Positions 31,476 through 39,995 of a stretch of 64,000 nt of DNA are shown here, piece after piece. The stretch comes from Planctomycetota bacterium (GTDB lineage: Bacteria > Planctomycetota > UBA1135 > JAKEFM01), in NCBI GenBank assembly GCA_022616055.1, contig JAKEFM010000223.1, forward strand, positions 1 to 64,000, given 5' to 3'. The stretch's first letter is position 1; each line of letters opens with the position of its first letter. Below the pieces are notes generated by a model. The model ran no database searches. It was not told the DNA's origin and saw nothing but the letters and a program-made list of their open reading frames with translations. The translations under genes and the position numbers were made by a program.

Positions 31476-34145
31476 GTGCCCCTCGAACGCTCCTCGACCT
31501 TCCCTCTCATCTCCATCCCCCCGGCGGAGCCGGGGGCGCGCTCTCCTCTCGCTCCGGCGCGGGAACCTTCCCCAGCGGAACGACGGGTCCGGGCGGATTC
31601 CGCGGTCCCTCCGTTCGAGGCGGAGCGCCCCCTCCGCCCCCATGTCCGCGGCCCCTTCCTGTTCCTTGGAGAGCGGAAGTGCACGGTCCACGGCGTCACG
31701 TACGGCACCTTCGCGGCGGACGCGAACGGGGACCTCTATCCGCCCCGAGAGGTCGTCCGGGCGGACTTCGCGCGGATGCGGAGCGCGCAGGTCGACACGG
31801 TCCGCACCTACACTCCCCCGCCCGATTGGCTCTTGGAGGAGGCCCGGGCCGCCGGGCTGAGAGTCCTGGTCGGGATCCACTGGGAGGGGCGCGGCTGCGA
31901 CTTCGACGACCCCCGGACGTTCCGCGCGGCCGAGGCCGCCGTGCGGGTCGCCGTCGCCCGGTGCCGGCGATTCCCGGACGTCGTCCTCGCCTACGCGATC
32001 GCCAACGAGATCCCCCCCCTCACCGTCCGGTTCCACGGGAGGCGCGTGATCGAGCGCTTCCTCCGGCGGCTCTACCTCGTGGCGAAGTCGGAGGACCCGG
32101 AGGGGCTCGTCACCTACGCGAACTATCCGACGACCGAGTTCCTCGACCTCGACTTCCTCGACTTCCACCTCTTCAACGTCTACCTCCTCGAGCCGCGGGA
32201 GATGGGGAAGTACCTCGACCGGATGCTGATCCAGGTCAAGGGGAAGCCGCTCGTCCTGGGCGAGGTCGGCGACGACTCGCTGCGGAAGGGGGAGGAGAGC
32301 CAGGCGGCCCTCCTCGACTGGACGATCCCTCTCGCGCTCGGGAAGGGATGCGCCGGGGTCTTCGTCTTCTCCTGGACGGACGAGTGGGTGGTCGGAGGCC
32401 ACTCCGTCGGGGACTGGCGCTTCGGACTCGTCGACCGGAAGCGCGGCCCGAAGGCCGCCCTCGCGGTCGCCCGGGCCCGCTTCGGGGAGGGGCCCTTCTC
32501 CCGCCGAAGGTCCTGGCCGCGCGTCTCCGTCGTCGTCTGCACCTACAACGGGGAGGCGACCCTCGCGGAGACGCTCGCCTCGCTCGTGGACCTCGACTAC
32601 CCCGATTTCGAGGTGATCTACGTCGACGACGGATCGACCGACCGAAGCCTCGACGTCGCCCGGCGCTTCGAGGGCCGCATCCGCATCCTGCGCCAGGAGA
32701 ACCGCGGCCTCTCCGTCGCGCGCAACGTCGGCGCGGAGGCGGCGACCGGGGAGGTCGTCGCCTACATCGACTCGGACGCCTACGCCGATCGCGACTGGCT
32801 GCGCCACCTCGTGGCGACCCTCGGGTCGGGCCCCTTCATCGGCTGCGGGGGACCCAGCCTCGCGCCGGCCTCCGACGGAGCGATGGCGCGGTTCATCGCC
32901 GCCTGCCCGGGCAACCCGACGGTCGTGCTGAGGGACAACGTGGAGGCCGACCACCTCGCGGGCGTGAACATGGCGTTCCGGCGCGACGCGCTCCTCGCGA
33001 TCGGGGGCTTCGACCCGGTCCACGCCCGGGCGGGGGACGACGTCGACATCGGATGGCGGCTCCAGGACGCCGGCATGCGACTCGGCTACAGTCCGGCGGC
33101 GATCGTCTGGCACCACGCGAGGCCGTCGATCCGGCGCTACCTCCGCCAGCAGTTCGGCTACGGCGAGGCCGAGAACCAGCTCGAGAGGAAGCACCCCGAG
33201 CGCTTCAACCTCGGCGGCTACATCCGCTGGGCCGGGAAGATCTACGGGAGCGGGACGCAGCGCACCTCGGCTCTCTTCCGGCCCTTCATCTATCACGGGC
33301 GGCTCGGCTCGGCCCTGTTCCAGACCCTCTACCAGAAGGACCCCTCCTCCCTCCTCTCCGGACCGGCGATGGTCCACTGGTACTTCGCCTGGATCCTCCT
33401 CCTCGCGCTGACGCCGCTCTCCCCCTGGCTCGGCGCGGTCGGCGGCGTCCTCCTCCTCCTCTCGGCCGGGGCGGCGCTCGTCGCCGGCTGGACGACGGAC
33501 GTGCCGGGGCCGCTTTCCAGGCGCGAGAGGATCCGCAAGGTCGTCGCGGTCTCGATGCTCCACTTCCTCCACCCGCTCGTGCGCTGGGCGGGGAGGGTGG
33601 CGCCGCGGAGGCGCCGGCCGGTCGAGCCGCGACCCGAGGAGAGGAGCGCCGACCGCTGGACCCTGCGCGGCTGGGCGCGCGAGATCCGGCACCTCGGCCC
33701 GCGCCGCAAGGAGCAGCGGCGCTACTGGGGACCGGGCGGAGGCGACCGCGAGGCCCTCGTGCGCGAGCTCTACCGGGAGCTGAAGTCGAGGGGGGCCAAC
33801 GTCACCTACGGCCTGGAGTGGGTGAACTGGGACCTCGCCGTCAACGGCTCCCTCCTCGCGTCCGGGCGCATCTACACCGCCCCCGAGAACTACGACCGGT
33901 CCCTCTGCTTCGGCTTCCTCGCGCGAACGGGCCGCTCCGCGCGCTTCGCCCTCCTCCTCCTCTGCGCGGCGGCCGCCTTTCTGACCTGGCGCAGCGCCCT
34001 CTTCCTGCCGGTCTGGCTCCTGCCGCTTTGCCTCTTCGCGTGGATCGTCGCGCGCCGCGCGCGCCTCCGGGGCGCGGCGTGGGAGGCGATCGACGCGGTC
34101 CTCGAGCGGCGGGGCGCGAAGCGGTTCGAGCGGAGGGGGGCGTGA
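31476..34145 (+). CDS. Glycosidase-like domain fused to family 2 glycosyltransferase
   Basis: About 889 residues from GTG 31476; ATG 31323 is possible, but the extra 51 codons have poor codon bias. Residues about 50-330 form a clan GH-A-like barrel: family-type opening VRGPFLFLGERKCTVHGVTY, likely acid/base in IANEIPP (Glu178) and nucleophile in VLGEVGDDS (Glu263). From about 350 a GT2 domain follows (VSVVVCTYNGEATL, YVDDGSTDRS, the acidic metal motif in YIDSDAY, and GDDVDIGWRL). C-terminal membrane helices lie at about 625-670 and 800-845. It is probably an inner-membrane sugar transferase whose N-terminal domain may bind or trim glycans. First gene of a five-gene coupled cluster with an exporter. 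Confidence 0.85.
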   Translation: MPLERSSTFPLISIPPAEPGARSPLAPAREPSPAERRVRADSAVPPFEAERPLRPHVRGPFLFLGERKCTVHGVTYGTFAADANGDLYPPREVVRADFARMRSAQVDTVRTYTPPPDWLLEEARAAGLRVLVGIHWEGRGCDFDDPRTFRAAEAAVRVAVARCRRFPDVVLAYAIANEIPPLTVRFHGRRVIERFLRRLYLVAKSEDPEGLVTYANYPTTEFLDLDFLDFHLFNVYLLEPREMGKYLDRMLIQVKGKPLVLGEVGDDSLRKGEESQAALLDWTIPLALGKGCAGVFVFSWTDEWVVGGHSVGDWRFGLVDRKRGPKAALAVARARFGEGPFSRRRSWPRVSVVVCTYNGEATLAETLASLVDLDYPDFEVIYVDDGSTDRSLDVARRFEGRIRILRQENRGLSVARNVGAEAATGEVVAYIDSDAYADRDWLRHLVATLGSGPFIGCGGPSLAPASDGAMARFIAACPGNPTVVLRDNVEADHLAGVNMAFRRDALLAIGGFDPVHARAGDDVDIGWRLQDAGMRLGYSPAAIVWHHARPSIRRYLRQQFGYGEAENQLERKHPERFNLGGYIRWAGKIYGSGTQRTSALFRPFIYHGRLGSALFQTLYQKDPSSLLSGPAMVHWYFAWILLLALTPLSPWLGAVGGVLLLLSAGAALVAGWTTDVPGPLSRRERIRKVVAVSMLHFLHPLVRWAGRVAPRRRRPVEPRPEERSADRWTLRGWAREIRHLGPRRKEQRRYWGPGGGDREALVRELYRELKSRGANVTYGLEWVNWDLAVNGSLLASGRIYTAPENYDRSLCFGFLARTGRSARFALLLLCAAAAFLTWRSALFLPVWLLPLCLFAWIVARRARLRGAAWEAIDAVLERRGAKRFERRGA

Positions 34146-35905
34146 CCGGCGGCGGCGCGCGGGCGGGCGACCGGCTCCTCTGGCGGCGGCTCCTGCGGCA
34201 GGGCCGGCCCTACGCCCCGCATGTCGCCCTCCTCCTCCTCCTCGGGCTCGCGGCGACGCCCCTCACGCTGCTGCAGCCCTACCCGCTCAAGATCGCCATC
34301 GACAGCGTGATCGGGGATCACCCGCTGCCGCGCTTCCTGGAGGCCCTGGTTCCCGACCTCCTCGCCGGGTCGAAGGAGGGGCGCCTCGCCCTCGCCGTCG
34401 TCCTGCTCGTCGGGACGGCGCTCCTCGTGCGCCTCCAGGGGCTCGGCACGTGGCTCCTCACGACCTGGACGTCGCAGCGCATGGTCCTCGACTTCCGGGC
34501 GCGCCTCTTCCGGCACGCCCAGCGCGTCTCCCTCGCCTACCACGACACGAAGGGGACGACCGACTCGAGCTACCGGATCCTGTACGACGCCCCCTCGATC
34601 CAGCACCTGGCGATCGACGGCGCCCTTCCGTTCCTCTCCTCGGCGGTCGCCTTCGCGTGCATGCTCCTCGCGATCGCGCTCCTCAGCCTCGAGATCGCCG
34701 CCGTGGCGCTCGCGATCGCCCCCCTCCTCTTCCTCGCGACGCACGTCTACGGGAAGAGGCTCCGCCAGCGCTGGCGCAGCGTGAAGAAGCTCGAGAGCGC
34801 CTCCCTGTCGGTCGTCCAGGAGGCGCTCGCGGCGGTGCGGGTCGTGAAGGCGTTCGGGCGGGAGGAGCGCGAGGAGAGCCGGTTCGAGGAGGTGTCGAAC
34901 CGCGGGATCCGCGAGAACCTCGCCGTCGCGCGGGCCGAGAGCGTCTTCGGGATCGTGATCGGCCTGACGACGGCCGTGGGGACGGCGGCCGTCCTCTGGA
35001 TCGGCGTGCGTCGCGTGGGGGCGCAGGCGATGACCGTCGGCGACCTGCTCCTCGTCATGGCCTACCTGGGGCACATGTACGAGCCGCTGAAGACGATGAG
35101 CAAGAAGCTCGCCGGGCTGCAGGGGTCGCTGGCGAGCGCCGAGAGGGCCTTCGAGCTCCTCGACGAGGCGAAGGAGGTGGCGGAGAGGCCCGACGCGCGG
35201 CCGCTCCTGCGGGCGCGCGGGGACGTCCGGTTCGAGGGCGTGTCGTTCTCCTACGACGGGGGCCGGCCGGCGCTCGAGGAGATCGCCTTCGAGGTCCCCG
35301 CCGGCGCCCGCGTCGGCATCGCGGGGCACACGGGAGCCGGAAAGACGACGCTCGTGAGCCTGCTGATGCGCTTCTACGACCCGACGTCGGGCGCCGTCCG
35401 GCTCGACGGCGCCGACCTCCGCGACTGGCGGCTGCGCGACCTGCGGAACCAGTTCGCGATCGTCCTGCAGGAGCCGGTCCTCTTCTCCGCGAGCATCGCC
35501 GAGAACATCGCCTACGCCCGGCCCGACGCCCGCCCCGAGGAGATCGTCGCCGCCGCCCGGGCGGCGAACGCCGACGAGTTCATCGCGCGGCTCCCCGAGG
35601 GGTACGAGACCCCGGTGGGGGAGCGCGGCATGAAGCTCTCGGGCGGCGAGCGCCAGCGGATCTCGCTCGCCCGGGCCTTCCTCAAGGACGCGCCGGTCCT
35701 CGTGCTCGACGAGCCGACGAGCGCCGTCGACCCGCGGACCGAGGAGGGGATCTTCGCGGCGATGGAGCGCCTGATGGCGGGGCGGACGACGTTCATCATC
35801 GCGCACCGGCCCGGGACGCTGGAGGGGTGCGACCTGCGGCTCGAGCTCGCGCGGGGGAGGCTCGTCGAGTCGCGCGCCCGCGTCGCGGAGGAGGCTCGGC
35901 CATGA
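34142..35905 (+). CDS. ABC exporter, fused membrane and ATPase domains (MsbA-like)
   Basis: 587 residues; GTG 34142 overlaps the previous stop (GTGA). The N-terminal half has about six membrane helices (first around HVALLLLLGLAATPLTLL) with the ABC type-1 pattern of B exporters. The ATPase half has Walker A GHTGAGKTT (about 395-403), Q-loop IVLQEP, signature LSGGERQR (about 499-506), Walker B VLVLDEPTS and H-loop IIAHRPGTL. It should work as a homodimer, flipping or exporting a lipid-linked glycan or other product made by the flanking glycosyltransferases. Peptide processing domains are absent. Confidence 0.92.
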   Translation: MTGGGARAGDRLLWRRLLRQGRPYAPHVALLLLLGLAATPLTLLQPYPLKIAIDSVIGDHPLPRFLEALVPDLLAGSKEGRLALAVVLLVGTALLVRLQGLGTWLLTTWTSQRMVLDFRARLFRHAQRVSLAYHDTKGTTDSSYRILYDAPSIQHLAIDGALPFLSSAVAFACMLLAIALLSLEIAAVALAIAPLLFLATHVYGKRLRQRWRSVKKLESASLSVVQEALAAVRVVKAFGREEREESRFEEVSNRGIRENLAVARAESVFGIVIGLTTAVGTAAVLWIGVRRVGAQAMTVGDLLLVMAYLGHMYEPLKTMSKKLAGLQGSLASAERAFELLDEAKEVAERPDARPLLRARGDVRFEGVSFSYDGGRPALEEIAFEVPAGARVGIAGHTGAGKTTLVSLLMRFYDPTSGAVRLDGADLRDWRLRDLRNQFAIVLQEPVLFSASIAENIAYARPDARPEEIVAAARAANADEFIARLPEGYETPVGERGMKLSGGERQRISLARAFLKDAPVLVLDEPTSAVDPRTEEGIFAAMERLMAGRTTFIIAHRPGTLEGCDLRLELARGRLVESRARVAEEARP

Positions 35906-37119
35906 GCGAGTCCCTGCGCGTGGTCGTGACCGGACTCGCCGCGACCTATCCCTTCGGCGGCGTCTTCTGGGACTACGTCCAGTACCCCCTCGGCCTCCTG
36001 CGCCTCGGCCACGACGTCCTCTACCTCGAGGACACCGGCCAGTGGTGCTACGACCCGGCGCGGGGGACCTACGTCGAGGACGGCGCCGCCAACGCGCGCG
36101 TCCTCGGCGAGTCCCTCTCGCGCCTCGAGGGCCGGCTCGCGGGGCGCTGGTACTTCCGCGACGCGGGCGGCCGGTCCTTCGGGCGTCCGTGGCGCGAGGT
36201 CGCCGCGTTCGTCCGCTCGGCCGACCTCTTCCTCAACGTCTCGGCCGCCTGCTGGATGCGGGAGGAGTACCTCTCCGCCCGGCGGCTCGCTTTCCTCGAC
36301 AGCGACCCGATGTACACGCAGGCCTCCGTCCCCGGCTACGTGGCGGGGGACCTCGAGCCTCGGGCGCGCGCGCGGGTCGAGGGGCTGCGCCGCCACGACG
36401 TCTTCTTCACGTTCGGAGAGAGCGTGGGCCGGGCCGAGTGCCGGATCCCCACGGAGATGTTCGACTGGATCCCGACAAGACAGCCGATCGTCCTCGACTG
36501 CTTCGAGCCCGTCGCGGTCGCGCGGCGGCGGCCCGTGATGACGACCGTCGGATCGTGGGAGCCGCACGAGCGCGGCCCCCGGGTGCGGGGCGTCGAGTAC
36601 GGGGGGAAGAGCCGGGAGTTCCTGCGCTTCCTCGACCTCCCGGCGAGGTCCCCGATCCCCCTCGAGGTCGCGATGAGCGGGCGCGCCCCGCGCGAGACGC
36701 TCCTGCGCCATGGCTGGCAGGTCCGCGACGGACTCGAGGTCTCGCGGGATCCCTGGGTCTACCGCGAATACCTGGCGAACTCGCTCGGCGAGGTGAGCGT
36801 CGCCAAGAACGCCTACGTCGAGGGGGGGACGGGCTGGTTCTCCTGTCGCACGGCCTGCTACCTCGCCCTCGGCGTGCCGGCGGTCGTCCAGGACACCGGC
36901 TTCTCCCGCCACCTCCCGACCGGCGAGGGGCTCTTCGCATTCACGACGGTGGAGGAGGCGCGGGCGGGGATCGAGGCGATCCGCGCCGAGCCGGAGCGCC
37001 ACGCCCGGGCCGCGCTCGAGATCGCCCGGGAGTTCCTCGACTCGGGCCGCGTCCTCGGCGCGCTGCTCGACCGGGCCCTCGCGAGCCCGGAGCCGGCGGC
37101 GGGACGGGGGAAGTCCTGA
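35902..37119 (+). CDS. Glycosyltransferase-like protein A (GT-B type)
   Basis: 405 residues, ATG overlapping the ABC gene stop by 4 nt. An N-terminal Rossmann-like opening (LRVVVTGLAATYPFGGVFWD) with a glycine-rich turn and a C-terminal donor-site-like region (EVSVAKNAYVEGGTGWFSC ... LGVPAVVQDTGFSRHLPTG) resemble GT-B glycosyltransferases. The segment GEGLFAFTTVEEA is the usual end. It is a paralogue of the protein encoded at 38009 (shared YPFGG/YPLGG and TGFSxHLPxGEGLFA). Likely adds a sugar to the exported product; donor and acceptor unknown. Assignment to a CAZy family is not possible by eye. Confidence 0.7.
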   Translation: MSESLRVVVTGLAATYPFGGVFWDYVQYPLGLLRLGHDVLYLEDTGQWCYDPARGTYVEDGAANARVLGESLSRLEGRLAGRWYFRDAGGRSFGRPWREVAAFVRSADLFLNVSAACWMREEYLSARRLAFLDSDPMYTQASVPGYVAGDLEPRARARVEGLRRHDVFFTFGESVGRAECRIPTEMFDWIPTRQPIVLDCFEPVAVARRRPVMTTVGSWEPHERGPRVRGVEYGGKSREFLRFLDLPARSPIPLEVAMSGRAPRETLLRHGWQVRDGLEVSRDPWVYREYLANSLGEVSVAKNAYVEGGTGWFSCRTACYLALGVPAVVQDTGFSRHLPTGEGLFAFTTVEEARAGIEAIRAEPERHARAALEIAREFLDSGRVLGALLDRALASPEPAAGRGKS

Positions 37120-38009
37120 TGCACGCGCTCGTCACGGGCTGGTTCAGCTTCGAGGGGATGGGGGCGACGGCAGGGGACCTCCTGGCGCGCGACGTCGTCT
37201 GCGGCTGGCTCGAGCGCGCCGGGCTCCCGCACGACGTCGCCCTCGCCCCGCCGTTCCGCGGCGGCGTGGCGCTCGCGGCCGTCGATCCCCGGCGCTACAC
37301 GCACCTCCTCTTCGTCTGCGGCCCCTTCGGCAACGACGAGAGGACGGCCGGGCTCCTCGCGCGCTTCGCCCACTGCCGCCGCATCGGGGTCAACCTGTCG
37401 ATGCTCCACGACCTCGAGGAGTGGAACCCCTTCGACCTCCTCCTCGCGCGGGACGGCTCGCGCGGGGCGGCCCCCGACCTGAGCCTCGCCGCGCGCTCCC
37501 TCGCCGTTCCCGTCGCGGGCCTCGTCCTCGTCGCGCCGCAGAAGGAGTACAGGAGGCGCGGATGCCACGAGGAGGCGAACGCCGCCCTCCGCGGGGTCCT
37601 CGCCTCGCGCGAGGTGGCGGCCGTGACGATCGACACGCGGCTCGACGCGAACGCGACCGGCCTTCGCACGGCGCGCGAGGTCGAGTCCCTGATCGCCCGG
37701 ATGGACGTCGTCCTGACGACCCGACTGCACGGCCTCGTCCTGGCGCTGAAGCACGGCGTCCCGGCGCTCGCCGTCGACCCGGTCGCGGGCGGCGCCAAGA
37801 TCGCGGCGCAGGCCCGGGTGCTCGGCTGGCCCCGCGCCTTCCTCCCCGGGGAGCTCGACCCCGGAGCCCTCCTTCGCGCGTTCGACGCGTGCCTGACCGA
37901 GGAGGCCCGCCGCACCGCGCGCGAGTGCGCCGCGCGCGGCCGGAGCGCGATCGAGGAGACGGAGCGCCGCTTCCTCGACGAGGTCCGGGGCTCGGAGGCG
38001 AGGGTCTGA
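37119..38009 (+). CDS. Polysaccharide pyruvyl transferase family protein
   Basis: 296 residues. The ATG shares one base with the previous stop. Features of the family are the opening ALVTGWFSFEGMGATAGD, the central VAGLVLVAPQKEYR with a following helix, and the C-terminal ESLIARMDVVLTTRLHGLVLALKHGVPALAVD, the best-conserved segment in CsaB/ExoV-type enzymes. Members add ketal-linked pyruvate to sugars in exopolysaccharides or cell-wall glycans, although several homologues have other or unknown roles. Placement between two glycosyltransferase-like genes supports a surface-glycan role. About 50-100 residues shorter than usual family members. Confidence 0.82.
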   Translation: MHALVTGWFSFEGMGATAGDLLARDVVCGWLERAGLPHDVALAPPFRGGVALAAVDPRRYTHLLFVCGPFGNDERTAGLLARFAHCRRIGVNLSMLHDLEEWNPFDLLLARDGSRGAAPDLSLAARSLAVPVAGLVLVAPQKEYRRRGCHEEANAALRGVLASREVAAVTIDTRLDANATGLRTAREVESLIARMDVVLTTRLHGLVLALKHGVPALAVDPVAGGAKIAAQARVLGWPRAFLPGELDPGALLRAFDACLTEEARRTARECAARGRSAIEETERRFLDEVRGSEARV

Positions 38010-39187
38010 TGGGCGCCCGCGTCGTCCTCGCCTCCTACATGGTCCGCTACCCGCTCGGCGGGATGCTCTCCTGGGTCCTCCAGTACCTCGTCGGGTTCCG
38101 GCGCCTGGGCCACGAGATCGTCCACGTCGAGAAGGCGGGCTGGGCGAACGCCTGCTTCGACCCCTCGCGCGAGGCGATGACCGACGACTGCGCGTTCGGG
38201 ACGCGGGCGGTCGGCGAGCTCCTCGCCCGGCACGGGCTCGGAGACCGCTGGTGCTTCGTCGACGCCGCCGGCCGCACCCACGGCATGAGCCGGGCGCGGG
38301 TCGAGGAGGCCTGCGCCGGGGCCGACGTCTTCATCGACATGGGGGCGCACGGCGATTGGGACGCCGAGACGCAGCGGGCGGGAGTTCGCGTGCTCCTCGA
38401 GGCCGAGCCGGGCTTCACCCAGGTCAAGCGCGCGCGCGCGCGGGCCGCCGGCCGATCCCTCGCCGCCTACGACTTCCTCTACACGGTCGGGCAGAACGTG
38501 GCGAAGGGAGGGAGCGCCGCACCGACGGAGGAGGAGGTCTGGCGGGCGATCCTCCCTCCCGTCGACCTCGACCTGTTCCCCGTCACCGCGCCCCCCGCCG
38601 GCGCCCCGTTCACGACCGTCATGAACTGGAAGTCCTACGAGCCGGTCGTGTGGGGGGACCTCACCCTGCGGCACAAGGACGTCGAGTTCGAGAAGTTCGC
38701 GGACCTGCCCCGACGGGCGCGGGTGCCCCTCGAGATCGCCGTCTCCGGCCGCGGCCCCTCGCGCGAGAGGCTCGAGGCCCTCGGCTGGCGCGTCGAGTCC
38801 GCCCACGCGGTCACCCCCACCGTCGACGCGTTCCTCTCCTACGTGCGGCGCTCGCGCGGGGAGTTCGCCGTGGCAAAGCACGGCTTCGTCGTGACCCGCA
38901 GCGGCTGGTTCAGCGACCGGACCTCCGCGTACCTCGCGAGCGGCCGTCCCGCCGTCCTCGAGGAGACCGGCTTCAGCGCCCACCTCCCCTGCGGCGAGGG
39001 GCTCTTCGCCGTCACCCGCCCGGAGGAAGCCGCCGCGGCGCTCGAGGAGATCGCCGGAGACTGGCCCCGCCACGCCCGCGCGGCTCGCGAGATCGCCCGC
39101 GAGCACCTCGACGTCCGCCGCGTGCTGCCCCGCTTCCTCGAGGAGGTCGGCGTCGGCCGCGCCCGGCCCCTCCCGTCCCCCGGCTAG
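38009..39187 (+). CDS. Glycosyltransferase-like protein B (GT-B type)
   Basis: 392 residues, ATG at the stop of the preceding gene (one-base overlap). It is a paralogue of protein A: opening ARVVLASYMVRYPLGGMLSW, a middle region with VMNWKSYEPVVWGD, and the donor-site region GEFAVAKHGFVVTRSGWFSD then LASGRPAVLEETGFSAHL. The gene ends 3 bp inside the convergent pyrophosphatase gene. Two related transferases around a pyruvyl transferase suggest successive sugars on one glycan. No metal-binding DxD is required in GT-B enzymes, so its absence is not informative. Confidence 0.7.
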   Translation: MGARVVLASYMVRYPLGGMLSWVLQYLVGFRRLGHEIVHVEKAGWANACFDPSREAMTDDCAFGTRAVGELLARHGLGDRWCFVDAAGRTHGMSRARVEEACAGADVFIDMGAHGDWDAETQRAGVRVLLEAEPGFTQVKRARARAAGRSLAAYDFLYTVGQNVAKGGSAAPTEEEVWRAILPPVDLDLFPVTAPPAGAPFTTVMNWKSYEPVVWGDLTLRHKDVEFEKFADLPRRARVPLEIAVSGRGPSRERLEALGWRVESAHAVTPTVDAFLSYVRRSRGEFAVAKHGFVVTRSGWFSDRTSAYLASGRPAVLEETGFSAHLPCGEGLFAVTRPEEAAAALEEIAGDWPRHARAAREIAREHLDVRRVLPRFLEEVGVGRARPLPSPG

Positions 39188-39906
39188 CGCGCGGCGGGGT
39201 GCGCGGCGGCGAAGTCCGCGACGGCCTGGTCGAGCAACCCGAGAGCGGCGTCGCGCCCGGCGAAGCCGCCTGCGGCCATCTTGCCAGGCCCCTTGTAGTT
39301 CGCGAACCAGGTCTCGAGGATCTTCGTCACGCCCGGGAACCCGGCCTCGAGGTCGGAGAGGTCGTTGATCCCCTCGAAGGGCGAGTCCGCGACGACGGCG
39401 AGGAGCTTGTCGTCGAGCTCCCCCGAGTCCTTGAGGTGGATCAGCCCGACGACGCGCGTCTCGACGACCGAGCCGCGCGGGAGCGCGGCCCCGAGGACGA
39501 GGATGTCGAGCGGGTCGCCGTCGCCGCCCCTCTCCTTCGAGAGGACGGTGCGCGGGACCATCCCGTAGTTCGTCGGGTAGCCGAGGTACTTCACGACCCG
39601 CGGTTTGCCGTCCTTCATGTCCCAGTGGAGGAGGCCGTCCTCGTTCTTGACCTCCCACTTGTCGAGGCGGCCGGCCGGGATCTCGACGACGGCGCGGACG
39701 CCTCCCCCCTCCGTGCGCGCCTCCCAGCCGGAGAGGAAGTCGCGCTCCCCCTCGATCGTCTTCTCGTCGACGAAGCGCGCGCCGGGCGCGATCTCCTGGG
39801 AGGGCTCGGGGGCGGCCGTCCGGGGGGAGGCCGCCGGACGGCCCACCGCGGCGAGGGCGCAGAGGACCGCCGTCGAGGCGAGGAGGGAGAGGGTTCGGGT
39901 CGACAT
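39184..39906 (-). CDS. ppa: Inorganic pyrophosphatase (family I) with signal peptide
   Basis: 240 residues from ATG 39906. The N-terminus (TLSLLASTAVLCALAAVGR) looks like a cleavable signal peptide followed by an Ala/Pro-rich stretch, so the enzyme is probably secreted across the inner membrane, unlike classical cytosolic Ppa. The catalytic part from about residue 60 keeps the active-site elements: RAVVEIPAGRLDKWEVKNE, YPTNYGMVPRT, the metal ligands in GDGDPLDILVLG, DDKLLAVVADSP and WFANYKG near the end. It hydrolyses pyrophosphate to phosphate. The family usually has about 175 residues; the excess is the leader. It overlaps the last glycan gene by 4 bp, tail to tail. Confidence 0.9.
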   Translation of the reverse strand: MSTRTLSLLASTAVLCALAAVGRPAASPRTAAPEPSQEIAPGARFVDEKTIEGERDFLSGWEARTEGGGVRAVVEIPAGRLDKWEVKNEDGLLHWDMKDGKPRVVKYLGYPTNYGMVPRTVLSKERGGDGDPLDILVLGAALPRGSVVETRVVGLIHLKDSGELDDKLLAVVADSPFEGINDLSDLEAGFPGVTKILETWFANYKGPGKMAAGGFAGRDAALGLLDQAVADFAAAHPAAR

Positions 39907-39995
39907 CTTTGGGGCAGGTCTCCGGGAGTGAAAAAACCTATCGGCCCGCTGCAAACCGGGGATGAAGGCTCGGTGAGGAAGGCGCCGGGGGGCCC

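Noticed and set aside
39921-39945. T-run (TTTTTT on the minus strand) between the TPR lipoprotein and the pyrophosphatase as a terminator
   Set aside because: Only a 4-bp stem could be drawn upstream and it is separated from the T-run by several bases.
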